A stretch of 45,291 nt of DNA, taken from positions 1 to 45,291 of the forward strand of contig JAAYCO010000148.1 in the NCBI GenBank assembly GCA_012729725.1, given 5' to 3'. How positions within the stretch are numbered: position 1 is the stretch's first letter; every line of letters begins with the position of its first letter. This stretch comes from Planctomycetota bacterium. Lineage in GTDB: Bacteria; Planctomycetota; Phycisphaerae; SM23-33. The translations under genes and the position numbers were made by a program. Under the pieces are notes generated by a model that was given only the letters and a program-made list of their open reading frames with translations, was not told the origin of the DNA and did no database searches. This document shows, piece by piece, positions 1 through 10,155 of the stretch.

Positions 1-5
1 CGGCA

Positions 6-836
6 ATGGCGGCAGCGAAGCTTCTGTGGATTCAACAGAACGAACCGGGCCTGTGGGCCAAGGCCCGGCGGTTCATGACCATTACCGATTATCTGGCGTG
101 GTCGCTGACGGGCAGCAGCGCCGGCGACGAGAGCACCTGTGAGCTTCTTGGAATGTGGGATGTCTTGCGGCGGCAATGGTGGGGCAAGGCGCTTTCTGCA
201 ATTAATATGGATGGCTCTATGCTTCCAAGCCCGATGGCGACAGGCGCGATTGTCGGGCCGGTTGTCAATGGCGCGGCATTGGGCATTGCGGACGGCGCAT
301 GGTTCGTGGCCGGGGCGCTTGATCATTACGCCGCCGCCGTTGGCGCTGGGCTTGAAGGCGCAGCGGGCGTGGCCGAGTCTACGGGAACCGTGCTGGCCGC
401 CGTTCGTCAGATGGACGCTTATAACCCCATCTATGGCTGCTGCACTGCCGCAGCGGCGGGCGGGCGGTATTACCGCCTGGCGTTCGACGGCCACGGCGCG
501 TCGATGCTTGAAGAATATCAGCGGCTGCACGCGCCGAAAGCGTCCGTCGAGGAGCTCATCTCACTCGCCGCCAAAATGACTGAACCCCACGGCCCGGAGG
601 TAAGGCGGATCATGCAGACCACCGCCGACACGATGCACGGGCTGTTGATGCTGATATGCGACGGGTCGCTGCCACAGGAAGTTATCTCCACCGGCGGCGG
701 CGCGAAGAGCCGTTTCTGGCTCGACATGAAGGCCCGGGTTGCAGGCTGCACCTTCACGCCGCGCCCATGCACCGAGAACGGCGCGATCGGCGCGGCCGTG
801 TTCGCATCCCGCGCGATCGGCGCGTCAGAAGGGTAA
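6..836 (+). CDS. FGGY-family carbohydrate kinase (xylulokinase-like), probably C-terminal part, truncated by the window start
   Basis: ORF 276 aa; C-terminal FGGY-type segments (STGTVLA..., EVISTGGGAKSRFWLDMKA..., ENGAIGAAVFA). The N-terminal ATPase half is absent, so the gene probably begins upstream of the window. Confidence 0.8.
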   Translation: MAAAKLLWIQQNEPGLWAKARRFMTITDYLAWSLTGSSAGDESTCELLGMWDVLRRQWWGKALSAINMDGSMLPSPMATGAIVGPVVNGAALGIADGAWFVAGALDHYAAAVGAGLEGAAGVAESTGTVLAAVRQMDAYNPIYGCCTAAAAGGRYYRLAFDGHGASMLEEYQRLHAPKASVEELISLAAKMTEPHGPEVRRIMQTTADTMHGLLMLICDGSLPQEVISTGGGAKSRFWLDMKARVAGCTFTPRPCTENGAIGAAVFASRAIGASEG

Positions 837-3800
837 CGGTATCGGTATTCGCAGCGGCTCGCGTTGTCGTTCGGCCGGCCTGGTTGCCGGCGCCGTTTGC
901 GGCTGGGTTGCCGGTTGCTGATCGAGGCCTGGCGGCGGCGCGGGCTGGGGTGAAGGCGGGCTTTGTGGTTGAGTTCCTGCCTGGGGCGTAAGCCTTTCCT
1001 GCAACTGACGCCTGATAAGAAGCTCCGTCGCGCGATTGACCAGCGGCCCTATATCCACCGAGGCGGTATCCAGGCGCGGATCGCTTCTTGTGCCAACGAT
1101 GGGTACGCGAACCCGCACCCCCTCCAACACGGTAGCCCAATCATCAACCGGGCCGCGTGCGCCAAGGGTTCGCAGCAGAGATGCGCCCACGGGCAGAGAG
1201 ACTCCCATGTCAACCGTGTCGTCGAACCCCACCGAGCCGTCAAAGAAAACCGACTCTCTGCCGATGTCGATCTGAAACTCCCTGAACGACACCCTGCCGT
1301 CGTTGATGGTGAACAGAACCGAATGAGGCAGCAGCGTCTGCGGACCGGTCAGTTCGAGCAGGCCCAGCAATCCGGTCATCGCGGGGCCGCGAGGCTCGAT
1401 GGTCTGTTGCGAAAGATCCAGTACGCCCCTGCCGCTGCCGTGCTGTTGTATCTCGTCGCTGAGCGGAAGCGACATTTCGCTGAAGGACAATGAAGCGGTG
1501 CCGTCGATGGTCGCCATGTCGTAGAACAAGGGGTTGATCCTGCTAAGGATGGCTCGCGCGGTCTGTGGCGTCACCCGCACTCGCTCCAGCACCACAAGAC
1601 GTTCCGGCCGGACGTACAGCGGCCAGGGGCCTGCAAGATCGACCATGCCTCCAAGCCTAAGCACTCCGCCCGAGGCCGCCACCTCGGTAACCGGCACGGT
1701 CACGACGGCCTGGGCAAGCAACGGAGCAAGCTCAGCGGGACCAAGGTCGACGCCGAACAGCGTTCCGCTGCGCCAGTTGACGGACGTACGCGCTTGGAGC
1801 CCGCGAAACGGCGGGTCCAGCGCCGCGCTGTTGGCCGGGCCCTGGATGCGCAGCGGCCCCTCGCTGTAGCCGGTCATTGCGATGTCCTGGCCGATTTCCG
1901 GCGAAAACTGGCGGATCACCGAAGTCAGCCTGTCCCAGTTCGCGCGGTACTGACCGGAGATGTCCGTCACCATCGCCCCCGACAACTCGTTGATCGAGCC
2001 GGAAGCCTGGCTCGATAATATGTCGGAAGTTAAATTCAACGAATTCAGCACAAGCGAATCGGCTCCCCGGTCGAGCTGGGCGGAGTAGTCGAGCAATATC
2101 CGCGGCTCGGTGAATGCAGTCTCGCCCTCGCCCAGGCGGAAATTCTCCACGACCATTTTGCCCGTAATGGGCATGCGATTTCGCCCGTTGGCGGCTGCGA
2201 ATGCGTGGTTCCAGTTGAACGCGCCGGACATCTCCGGCAGTTCCATTGCGCCAAGCGCCTGCGCCAAGGCGGCGACAGTCGCCAGATTGGACACAACCTC
2301 CACCGTGCCGGCAAGATCCAGATCCGGCGTGCGTTCCACAACAAGGGACTGGACAATGGCGCGCGTGGACGCGCTGTTGACGGTGGCCTGCCGGACTGCC
2401 AGCGCGCCGGGCGACGGCTTATAGCGAAGACCGGTCCACTGCACAACCGTGTCGCCAGGCTCGATTACCGTGCCTTGATGGGCCAGGCCGCGAACCGTCA
2501 TCTGGCCCTCGCTGGTGAACGCGGATTGCGAATCTGGCCGGGCGATGCTTGCCGTTCCAGACAACCCGCCTGCAAGCTGCGAGCGGGTCGACCCTGCCAG
2601 GCCAGATAGAATCGCGTCGGCGTAGGCAATCGACGCGCGTTGAACGTCGATGTCGCCCTGCATTTGGCCCGAGGGCCTGATCAAATGGCCCGTGGCGTTG
2701 ACGATAATCTCCTCGTCCAGGTTGATTGTCGTGCGGGTCACGTCCAGCCGTCGCAGCCGATTGTCCTGGAAGAATATGCTGCCCTGCTGGTCAACCGTGC
2801 CCTGGCCGATTTCGGCGCGGGTGTCGCCAGAGGCATAGACGAAATCGTTGACGTTGGCGTTCAGCACGTAGTCCAGTTGATCTTCCGTCGCCCGCCGCAA
2901 CTGCGCGGTTCCGGCAACGCCGCCGGAAAAGGCCGTGCCGCCAAGATCAAGCAGTTGACCCAACTGCGAGTGCAGGTCCGAAAGGTTGATGCGATAATTC
3001 GCGTCCAGCTCGCGCGGCGTGCCGCTGGCCTCGATGCGCCCCCACTGCGCCTGCGCCAGCAGCCGACCAAGGTCCAGCCCGACGCCGGGCGAAAGCCTGC
3101 CGTCGAACACCAGCGTGATGTCCTGCCACCTGCTCGCCTGGCCATTCTGGCGCAGGACGGCGTTCTGCACGTTCACTTCGCCACTGAACGACGGGCTCCT
3201 GCCGCCGGCAACGTCGAGCTGTTTTATGACCAGCTCACCGCTCTGGAGCGAGGCGTCGTCCCTGAGTTCGAGCAAGCCGGGCACGGCGCGCCACAGGCGG
3301 GCAATGTCTATCCGCCCACTTGCGTTGATGGCTGCGGGCGGCATGGCGACGTCCCTGCCGGTCATCGCCGCCGAGAGCAACCGATCAACAGTAACCGCCG
3401 GGGCTTCGTCACCGGGCGCCCATGACAGATTCGCCCTCACCTGCCCGGCTGCATCCGCCGTCATCTGCGCCTGGATTCGTTGCGAATCCGCGCGGAAATC
3501 GCCGGCAAGTCCCGCGTCTATCGGTTCAACGGCGGCGCCTTGAGCGGGAGCGGAGAACCCCGAAACTGTCATCTCGACATTTCCGTCTCCGACGCCGTTG
3601 TTCATCCGCGCCCGGGCGGAAAGATTCGCAAGACCCGTCATCTCGCCGCCAAATGCATCTGCCAGCGGCGCCACGTCGAGCGCCTCCGGTGTCTGAAGCG
3701 CCAACTGGCCGCTGACCTTGCTCAGGTCGAAGTCGCCTTGCTGGAACAACCCGCGAGCTTCGAAGGTTGCGCTTAGCTCTCCCTGCCCTGCCGCCTTGGC

Positions 3801-4400
3801 GCGCAAGTCGCCGCTGATGTCGTTAAGTGTGTCGAAGACGGCGTTGACCTGAAGCTCCCTGATTTCGTACGGCCTGGCCATTGCGCGCACGTGAACCACC
3901 CGCACATTGCCGCCCTGGATTCTCACCTGCCCGCGGATGCGCGGCGGCTCGCCGTCTGAAGGCTCGACAAGCTCAAAAGCCTCGGCCAGTGAAACGTCGC
4001 CGTCTTCGTCCACGTGGGCTTGAGCATGCGGGTCGGTAACCGTCAATGTGTCGAAGGTCAGGGGCGAAGTGATCAGCCCCCACATGCCCGCGCTGTACAC
4101 CGCCTGCCGGACGTGAAGAACCTCGCGACCCGTCGGATCGAAGGCGCGCACGTCGCGCAGAGTTGTCGGCCCGCCCCATGAAACATCGAGGCTGTCTACT
4201 TCCAGCGTGCCGCGAATTCTCCGATTGGCCACTGTTTCTATCAGCCAGGGCCCGGCGGCGGTTGAAAGCAGCGTCGGCAGCAGCAGAATCAGTACGATCA
4301 CGATGCCTGCCACCGCCAGCAACACCCACGGCCAGCGCCTGCGGCGCCGTCTGGGCGGCGCTGTCGGCCTGTCGCCTTCTGCTCTTTCGTCTGGCGTCAT
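825..4400 (-). CDS. Large AsmA/TamB-like envelope protein, single N-terminal TM, ~1190 aa
   Basis: ORF 825..4430; likely ATG at 4400 preceded by AAGGAGC. Basic RRRRRR then a TM helix (WPWVLLAVAGIVIVLILLLP), followed by long beta-rich repetitive AsmA-like sequence and a Pro/Gln-rich tail. Confidence 0.7.
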   Translation of the reverse strand: MTPDERAEGDRPTAPPRRRRRRWPWVLLAVAGIVIVLILLLPTLLSTAAGPWLIETVANRRIRGTLEVDSLDVSWGGPTTLRDVRAFDPTGREVLHVRQAVYSAGMWGLITSPLTFDTLTVTDPHAQAHVDEDGDVSLAEAFELVEPSDGEPPRIRGQVRIQGGNVRVVHVRAMARPYEIRELQVNAVFDTLNDISGDLRAKAAGQGELSATFEARGLFQQGDFDLSKVSGQLALQTPEALDVAPLADAFGGEMTGLANLSARARMNNGVGDGNVEMTVSGFSAPAQGAAVEPIDAGLAGDFRADSQRIQAQMTADAAGQVRANLSWAPGDEAPAVTVDRLLSAAMTGRDVAMPPAAINASGRIDIARLWRAVPGLLELRDDASLQSGELVIKQLDVAGGRSPSFSGEVNVQNAVLRQNGQASRWQDITLVFDGRLSPGVGLDLGRLLAQAQWGRIEASGTPRELDANYRINLSDLHSQLGQLLDLGGTAFSGGVAGTAQLRRATEDQLDYVLNANVNDFVYASGDTRAEIGQGTVDQQGSIFFQDNRLRRLDVTRTTINLDEEIIVNATGHLIRPSGQMQGDIDVQRASIAYADAILSGLAGSTRSQLAGGLSGTASIARPDSQSAFTSEGQMTVRGLAHQGTVIEPGDTVVQWTGLRYKPSPGALAVRQATVNSASTRAIVQSLVVERTPDLDLAGTVEVVSNLATVAALAQALGAMELPEMSGAFNWNHAFAAANGRNRMPITGKMVVENFRLGEGETAFTEPRILLDYSAQLDRGADSLVLNSLNLTSDILSSQASGSINELSGAMVTDISGQYRANWDRLTSVIRQFSPEIGQDIAMTGYSEGPLRIQGPANSAALDPPFRGLQARTSVNWRSGTLFGVDLGPAELAPLLAQAVVTVPVTEVAASGGVLRLGGMVDLAGPWPLYVRPERLVVLERVRVTPQTARAILSRINPLFYDMATIDGTASLSFSEMSLPLSDEIQQHGSGRGVLDLSQQTIEPRGPAMTGLLGLLELTGPQTLLPHSVLFTINDGRVSFREFQIDIGRESVFFDGSVGFDDTVDMGVSLPVGASLLRTLGARGPVDDWATVLEGVRVRVPIVGTRSDPRLDTASVDIGPLVNRATELLIRRQLQERLTPQAGTQPQSPPSPQPAPPPGLDQQPATQPQTAPATRPAERQREPLRIPIPLPF

Positions 4401-4456
4401 TACGGCTCCTTGTGTTTGGAGTTGAATCATTGGGGCGTCTCAAACATATTAGGTTC

Positions 4457-5692
4457 ATGAACTTGGTGATTATTGGGTCCGGGCCGGCTGGGTTGTCCGC
4501 GGCCATTGCCGCCGCCCGAGGCGGCGCGGCGGTGACGATTGTCGAGCAACTCGACAAGCCCGCCCTGAAACTGCTTGCCAGCGGCGGCGGCAGATGCAAT
4601 CTGACCAACCTTCTTGCCCGCGACGAGTTCATGCGAGCGTTCGGCAGGCGCGGCGGTTTCATGCGCCCGGCCCTCGACGCGATGGACGCACAGGGCCTCA
4701 GGAATATGCTTGAGGGCCTCAACGTGCCCACTGAATCGCCTGACGGCGTGCATGTGTACCCCGCCTCCAATCGAAGCAAGGACGTGCTTGCGGCTTTGTT
4801 GACCGAATGCGACAGGCTCAACGCCAGGCTTATGCTGGCGACGAGGGCGAGGGAAGTTGTTGTTCACGACGGCCGGGTTGAGGCACTGCAAACATCGAAC
4901 GGCGTGCTGCGCGCCGATGCGCTGCTGATCGCCACCGGCGGCAGGGGATATCCGCAACTGGGCGGCGGCGAAAGCGGCTATGGCCTTGCCCGTGGAACAG
5001 GACATCGAATCATCGAGCCCAAGCCGGCGCTTGTCGGCCTGGTGACACGGGAAACCTGGCCCGGCGCGTGCGCCGGCGTCAGCCTGAATGACGCCGAGAT
5101 AGCGATAAACGCCAAGGGCGCATCTCGACGGCGAGGCGCCATCCTGTTCACACACAAAGGCGTCAGCGGCCCGGCTGTGCTTGATATCTCAGGCGACATA
5201 TCCGAATTACTCGCCAAACACGCACCGGCAAAGGTCGAAGTGCGACTGAAGCTGACATTGGACGATGAACGCGCGTGGCTGGCCAGGTTAGACGAAGCTC
5301 GGCGGTCGCACGGCAAGAAGACGCTTGGCGGGCTGTTGTCCGAAGCCATTCCGGCCCGGCTGGGGCGGACGGTCTGCGACCTGGCCGGCGCGGACTGGGC
5401 CGCCAGATGTGCGCACCTTGGCGCGGTTGAGGCCAAACGAATCGCCGCCGTGCTTTCCGGCGCGCCGCTGACGGTTACAGGAACGGAAGGCTGGCCGTCG
5501 GCGATGGTCACACGAGGCGGCGTCGATCTGGCCCAGGTCGATCCCAAAACTCTCGAAAGTCGGCTGGTCAGGGGATTGTATTTCGCCGGCGAGATCGTCG
5601 ATCTTGACGGACCCAGCGGCGGCTTCAATCTGCAATGGGCCTTCAGCAGCGGATGGCTGGCGGGACTTGCCGTGTCCAACAACTGCGGGTAA
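4457..5692 (+). CDS. NAD(P)/FAD-dependent oxidoreductase, HI0933/YhiN family
   Basis: In-frame ATG at 4457: MNLVIIGSGPAGLSAAIAAARGG (GxGxxG dinucleotide-binding motif), LLASGGGRCNLTN, C-terminal YFAGEIVDLDGPSGGFNLQWAFSSGWLAG. Confidence 0.9.
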   Translation: MNLVIIGSGPAGLSAAIAAARGGAAVTIVEQLDKPALKLLASGGGRCNLTNLLARDEFMRAFGRRGGFMRPALDAMDAQGLRNMLEGLNVPTESPDGVHVYPASNRSKDVLAALLTECDRLNARLMLATRAREVVVHDGRVEALQTSNGVLRADALLIATGGRGYPQLGGGESGYGLARGTGHRIIEPKPALVGLVTRETWPGACAGVSLNDAEIAINAKGASRRRGAILFTHKGVSGPAVLDISGDISELLAKHAPAKVEVRLKLTLDDERAWLARLDEARRSHGKKTLGGLLSEAIPARLGRTVCDLAGADWAARCAHLGAVEAKRIAAVLSGAPLTVTGTEGWPSAMVTRGGVDLAQVDPKTLESRLVRGLYFAGEIVDLDGPSGGFNLQWAFSSGWLAGLAVSNNCG

Positions 5693-5724
5693 GCCAACGC
5701 ACAATAGATAATATGTGAATCACT

Positions 5725-6366
5725 CTATTCTCGCGGCGGTTCAGGCGGAGGCGGGCCGTCGCCCCGTTGGCGCGGAGGAACCTCGCCCGGCGGGCGATCC
5801 AGTTTCAGCAGCCGCTCCATGTCTGCCTCGACAAGCGCCTGACGCTGCGCGGCTCGTTCGGCCATTTCCGCCCTCAGCCGCTCAAGCTGCTCGGACATCT
5901 GCTCCAGACGTTGCTCGCGAAGCTTCTGCTCAAGATCAAATTCTTCGCCAAGAGAAGCAAGCAGTTGCGTCTTGATCTCCTGCCGTTGTGCCTCATCCTG
6001 TGCGGAAATGTACGCCCTGCTCAGTCGCCAGGAACGCACGCGCGCCTTCTGCTGGGCATCGAGAGCCTGCTGAATCTCCGGCGGCAGCATCTTGTAGTGC
6101 TGATAGAGATTCCATGATCGATTCATTGCCCAGCGATACACATTGGGGTTTTCATCGCGCAGCCTTGTCAGCCGATCGAAATCCTCCGCCCGCCGCTCCT
6201 TGAGCCACGCAAGAAGTTCCTGTTCCTGCTCGGGCGTCACCATGGGCCTGCCGCCTCGGCGAGGCGGCTGCTCCGTCGCCGGGGCCGTCGCCGGCTGGGT
6301 GGCTGGCGGCTCAACGGCAAGGGCTATTCCGGTTGTCATCATCAACGCGATCAGCGTTCTAAACAT
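5725..6366 (-). CDS. Predicted secreted, charged, helix-rich hypothetical protein
   Basis: 213-aa ORF; signal-peptide-like N-terminus MFRTLIALMMTTGIALA, then Glu/Gln/Arg-rich helical sequence. Directly downstream of the anti-sigma-like gene. Confidence 0.65.
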   Translation of the reverse strand: MFRTLIALMMTTGIALAVEPPATQPATAPATEQPPRRGGRPMVTPEQEQELLAWLKERRAEDFDRLTRLRDENPNVYRWAMNRSWNLYQHYKMLPPEIQQALDAQQKARVRSWRLSRAYISAQDEAQRQEIKTQLLASLGEEFDLEQKLREQRLEQMSEQLERLRAEMAERAAQRQALVEADMERLLKLDRPPGEVPPRQRGDGPPPPEPPRE

Positions 6367-6390
6367 GCTGCACCTCTAAAGATGTATCGA

Positions 6391-6921
6391 CTATAGGCTG
6401 CGATAGGGTTCATCAAGCCAGAAAGAATCTATCTGATCCTGTATGGAATCCATGTGCAGGTCAACGGCGGACACCGACGAATTGGCCAGTTCCGCGGCAA
6501 AAATCTCCATTTCGTTTTGCAGAACCGTCAAGGCGGCGTCATCGTTCGTCTGATGCACCAGGGCGAAGTAGGCGGCGTTGCCGATGTCCGCCAACTCGGG
6601 AGTGTTGCTGGGCTGGCCCGGCGGCCTTGAACGCCAAAGGCCAAGCGCCAGCACAATCATGGCGGCAGCGGCCAGTGGCGCAAGGCGGGCCGCCAGTTTG
6701 AAGCGGCGTCGCCTTCGCGTTGCCGCCGACAGTTCATCAAGCATCCGGCGCCGAGCAGAAGCCATGGACGCCGCCGGCGCGGCGCAATCAAACAGGGCGT
6801 CCAGCTCGTTCTCAAGCCGGCGAACGTCGGCGGCACAGGCCTGCTCATCCGCGCGAAGCTCAACACTCTCGCCATCCAGCGATCGTGCGACTTTTTCGTA
6901 CTGTTGCCTGTCAAGATTCAT
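6391..6921 (-). CDS. Putative transmembrane anti-sigma factor
   Basis: 176 aa; cytoplasmic N-terminal region, TM segment (LAPLAAAAMIVLALGLW). Overlaps the upstream ECF sigma gene by 11 nt. Confidence 0.65.
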   Translation of the reverse strand: MNLDRQQYEKVARSLDGESVELRADEQACAADVRRLENELDALFDCAAPAASMASARRRMLDELSAATRRRRRFKLAARLAPLAAAAMIVLALGLWRSRPPGQPSNTPELADIGNAAYFALVHQTNDDAALTVLQNEMEIFAAELANSSVSAVDLHMDSIQDQIDSFWLDEPYRSL

Positions 6922-7483
6922 CGGATGTCGCCATCAGTCTTCTGAGGGTTCCAAGGCCTCTGTGAACTCTCGCCAGCACCGTTCCCAGCGGCATTGCGAA
7001 CAGTGCTGCTATCTCTTTGAAACTCATCTGGCCGTAATGCCGCAGCATGATCATCCGGCTCGTATCTTCATCCAGCGATTTCAGTGCGGCGGCGAGTTTT
7101 TCCGCATCCTCGCGCGCCTCTAGCCTGTCGCCCTGGGGCGGGGCGGGCGGCATGAAGGGTTCGCCGTCCTCTTCCTGGCCGCTGAGGCTTATCACGCCCG
7201 GCCGGCAGCGGTTGTGCCGCCGCGAGTCGCGCACCATGTTGGCGGCTATCCTGAACAGCCACGGCTCAAACCTGCCACGGTCGTCGTAATTGGCGATGCT
7301 TCGAACCAGCCTGACGGATATCTCGCCCAGAAGGTCTTCGGCGTCGTGATGATTCCCGGTGGCCTTCAGGAAGAACCCATACAAACGCGGGCCGAACGTC
7401 GCCAGCAGCGACTCGAAGCCTTGGGCCACGCCCGCCTGGGCGGCCGCGATATCTTCCCTTAGCCGCTCTGTTTGCATTTCCAT
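6911..7483 (-). CDS. ECF-type RNA polymerase sigma factor
   Basis: 190 aa; region 2 (DAEDLLGEISVRLVRSIANYDDRGRFEPWLFRIAANMVRDSRR) and region 4 (MIMLRHYGQMSFKEIAALFAMPLGTVLARVHRGLGTLRR). Confidence 0.92.
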   Translation of the reverse strand: MEMQTERLREDIAAAQAGVAQGFESLLATFGPRLYGFFLKATGNHHDAEDLLGEISVRLVRSIANYDDRGRFEPWLFRIAANMVRDSRRHNRCRPGVISLSGQEEDGEPFMPPAPPQGDRLEAREDAEKLAAALKSLDEDTSRMIMLRHYGQMSFKEIAALFAMPLGTVLARVHRGLGTLRRLMATSDES

Positions 7484-7508
7484 TTAGTATAACGCCGCAG
7501 GAGGTCGA

Positions 7509-8744
7509 CTATTGCATGCCCTTGAGACTGCGGTACGTCTCCAACGCGCTGGGGAACGGGCCAAGCGCGCGCTCGAAGATGCCAAGAGTGTAGGCGATCG
7601 TCATGCCGTAGTTCGCAACCGGAACGCCCGCGATTCTGCAACGCAGCATCCGGCTGAGCATTTCGCGCCGATTCCACATGCAGGCGCCGCAGTGAACCAC
7701 CAGCTTGTACGTCGAGAGATCCTCGGGGAAGTCATGCCCTTGAACGTGCGTGAAGTCCAGCTTGCACCCCGTGTACTGCTGCATCCACCGTGGGATCTTC
7801 ACCCTGCCGATGTCGTCGCCGATGGGATGATGCGAGCATGCCTCGGCGACCAGCACGCGATCGCCGTTCTTGAGCTTCTCGACGGCCAAAGCGCCGCGGA
7901 CAAATTCACTGAGGTCGCCCTTGAACCTGGCGAAAAGAATGGAGAACGAAGTCAGCGGTATCCCCGCGGGCGTATCGCCGGCAACCTTCAGGAATCCCTG
8001 GCTGTCGGTGACGACCAGCGCCGGCGGGGTCTTGAGACGGTCCAGCGCGTCGGCCAGCTCTCGCTCCTTGACGACCATCGTGTAGGCGTCCGCATCAAGG
8101 ATATCGCGTATGGACTGCACCTGCGGCAGTATCAACCTGCCCTTGGGCGCCTCAAGATCGATTGGGACAACCAGCACCACAAGCTCTCCGGGCGAGATCA
8201 GGTCGCCGATGATCGCCGGGGCGTTTATGAATTCCTCCGGGGCCGCCTTGATGAGCGCCTCGCGCAGGTCCAGCATGCCTTCGCCGCTGCTGGCGACGGT
8301 GCGCACCATTGGCGTCTTGGCAGCCTGAACCTTCGCAACTGCCTGCGGCTTGGGCTCTGACAAATCCACCTTGTTGAATACAACAATGGTCGGGATTTTC
8401 CTGTCGCGAAGCTCTTCCAGGATTCTATCCTCGAATTCGCTCCATGAGCCGGCTTCCACGACAATCACGCCGACATCCGTTCGGTCAAACACCTGCCGGG
8501 TGCGCGCCACGCGCATTTCGCCAAGCGCGCCAACGTCGTCTATGCCGGCGGTGTCGATGAAGAGCACCGGCCCGATGGGCAGCATCTCCATTGGTTTTTC
8601 GACGGGGTCCGTGGTCGTGCCGGCGACATCCGAAACTATCGATACGTTCTGGCGCGTCATTGCGTTAAGCAGCGACGACTTGCCGACGTTCCGTCTGCCG
8701 AACAAGCCTATGTGAAGCCTGAAACCCTTGGGGGTCTTATCCAT
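7509..8744 (-). CDS. hydF: [FeFe] hydrogenase H-cluster maturation GTPase HydF
   Basis: In-frame ATG at 8744 (MDKTPKGFRLHIGLFGRRNVGKSSLLNAMTRQNVSIVSDVAGTTTDPV). G1 GRRNVGKS, GTTTDPV, NKVDL, and C-terminal HCGACMWNR (HCxxC cluster-binding motif). Confidence 0.95.
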   Translation of the reverse strand: MDKTPKGFRLHIGLFGRRNVGKSSLLNAMTRQNVSIVSDVAGTTTDPVEKPMEMLPIGPVLFIDTAGIDDVGALGEMRVARTRQVFDRTDVGVIVVEAGSWSEFEDRILEELRDRKIPTIVVFNKVDLSEPKPQAVAKVQAAKTPMVRTVASSGEGMLDLREALIKAAPEEFINAPAIIGDLISPGELVVLVVPIDLEAPKGRLILPQVQSIRDILDADAYTMVVKERELADALDRLKTPPALVVTDSQGFLKVAGDTPAGIPLTSFSILFARFKGDLSEFVRGALAVEKLKNGDRVLVAEACSHHPIGDDIGRVKIPRWMQQYTGCKLDFTHVQGHDFPEDLSTYKLVVHCGACMWNRREMLSRMLRCRIAGVPVANYGMTIAYTLGIFERALGPFPSALETYRSLKGMQ

Positions 8745-10155
8745 TATCACAGCCTCTATTGGGGGTCGATCCAAGTTTCATTACGTTTTCCGGCAGCGTC
8801 AGGACGTCGAACATCTCCGACGTCATGAACCCAAGCTCCACCACCGCCTGCTTGACGCTCAGGTTGTTTTGGCCGGCGTGCTTGATCGCTGCTGTCGCCT
8901 TCTCGTAACCGATCTGCTCGACGAGCGATGTCGCCATGGCCGTGCCGTTTTCCACAAGCGACTTGCAGCGAGCCTCGTTCACCTGGATTCCTTCAACACA
9001 CAGGCGGCGAAGAGCGTCGCAAGCGCGCGACAGCATGCCCAGCGAACCAAGCAGACAATCAGCAACCAGGGGAAGGAAGGGGTTGAGTTCCAGAGAGCCC
9101 ATCGAGCAGGCGTGCGAAATTGCCTGATCGTTGGCCATTGTCATCATCGCAGCCTGGCTGACCGCTTCGGGAATCACCGGGTTGACTTTGCCGGGCATCA
9201 GCGATGAACCCGCCTGCCGAGCGGGAAGCGTGATCTCTCCAATGCCGGCACAAGGTCCGCTGGAAAGCAGCCGAAGGTCGCCGCACATCTTCAACAGGTT
9301 GGTCGCCAGGCTTTTGAGGATGGCGTGAACCTCGACAAAGGCGTCGGCATTCTGGGTTGCCTCCACAAGATTTTCCGCCCGCGCCAGTCCCGAGTGCGTG
9401 ATATCCCGCAGGTGCTCGACGGCTCGAAAGATGAACTGCCTTGGAGCGCCAAGGCCGGTTCCCACCGCCGTGCCGCCGAGGTTGACCACCCTGAGCCGCT
9501 CCTGGCACTTGTAGATTCGCCAGCGGTCTCGCGAGATAGCCTCGGCGTACGCGCTGAATTCCCTTCCCAAAGTAAGCAGCACCGCATCCTGCATTTGCGT
9601 CCTGGCCACCTTTACGACGTGGGCGAACTGGCGTTCCTTGGCCTGAAAAGCTTCAAGCAGGGCCACGACGTCGCGTTCGAGAATCTTGAGCAGGCCAAGA
9701 CCCGCCACTCGCAGCGCGGTGGGATAAGTGTCGTTTGTGGACTGGTGAAGGTTGATGTCATCCGTGGGCGAAACGGCAGCGTAGTCGCCATGGGGCCGGT
9801 TCAGAAGCTCCAGGGCCCTGTTGGCGATAACCTCGTTGACGTTCATGTTGGTGCTTGTGCCGGCCCCGCCCTGGAGCGCGTCGACGACGATGTGCTGGTC
9901 GAGCATTCCTTCGGCAAGTTCGGCGCAAGCGCGTTCAATCGCGGCCGATTTCTCGTCGCTCCAGCAACCAAGCTCGCGGTTGGTGCGAGCGCAGGCAAGC
10001 TTCACCGCTCCATAGGCGTGAATCAGCCATGGGTTGATCTTTCTTGCGGCTATGGAGAAGTTCTCCATAGCTCGCATGGAATGAATTCCATATAAAGCTT
10101 GCGATGGAACAGGCATTTCGCCAAGAAGGTCGTGTTCGGTGCGGTATTCGCTCAT
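8737..10155 (-). CDS. aspA: Aspartate ammonia-lyase
   Basis: 472 aa; fumarase/aspartase signature GSSLMPGKVNPV, N-terminal MSEYRTEHDLLGEMPVPSQALYGIHSMRAMENF. 3' end overlaps the hydF start. Confidence 0.95.
   Translation of the reverse strand: MSEYRTEHDLLGEMPVPSQALYGIHSMRAMENFSIAARKINPWLIHAYGAVKLACARTNRELGCWSDEKSAAIERACAELAEGMLDQHIVVDALQGGAGTSTNMNVNEVIANRALELLNRPHGDYAAVSPTDDINLHQSTNDTYPTALRVAGLGLLKILERDVVALLEAFQAKERQFAHVVKVARTQMQDAVLLTLGREFSAYAEAISRDRWRIYKCQERLRVVNLGGTAVGTGLGAPRQFIFRAVEHLRDITHSGLARAENLVEATQNADAFVEVHAILKSLATNLLKMCGDLRLLSSGPCAGIGEITLPARQAGSSLMPGKVNPVIPEAVSQAAMMTMANDQAISHACSMGSLELNPFLPLVADCLLGSLGMLSRACDALRRLCVEGIQVNEARCKSLVENGTAMATSLVEQIGYEKATAAIKHAGQNNLSVKQAVVELGFMTSEMFDVLTLPENVMKLGSTPNRGCDNG

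Noticed and set aside
2640-3425. 261-aa plus-strand ORF inside the AsmA-like gene
   Set aside because: Antisense to a 1200-aa ORF with TM and domain-like features; no independent support.
9325-10095. 256-aa plus-strand ORF opposite aspA
   Set aside because: Shadow ORF; no domain and opposite a confident aspA.
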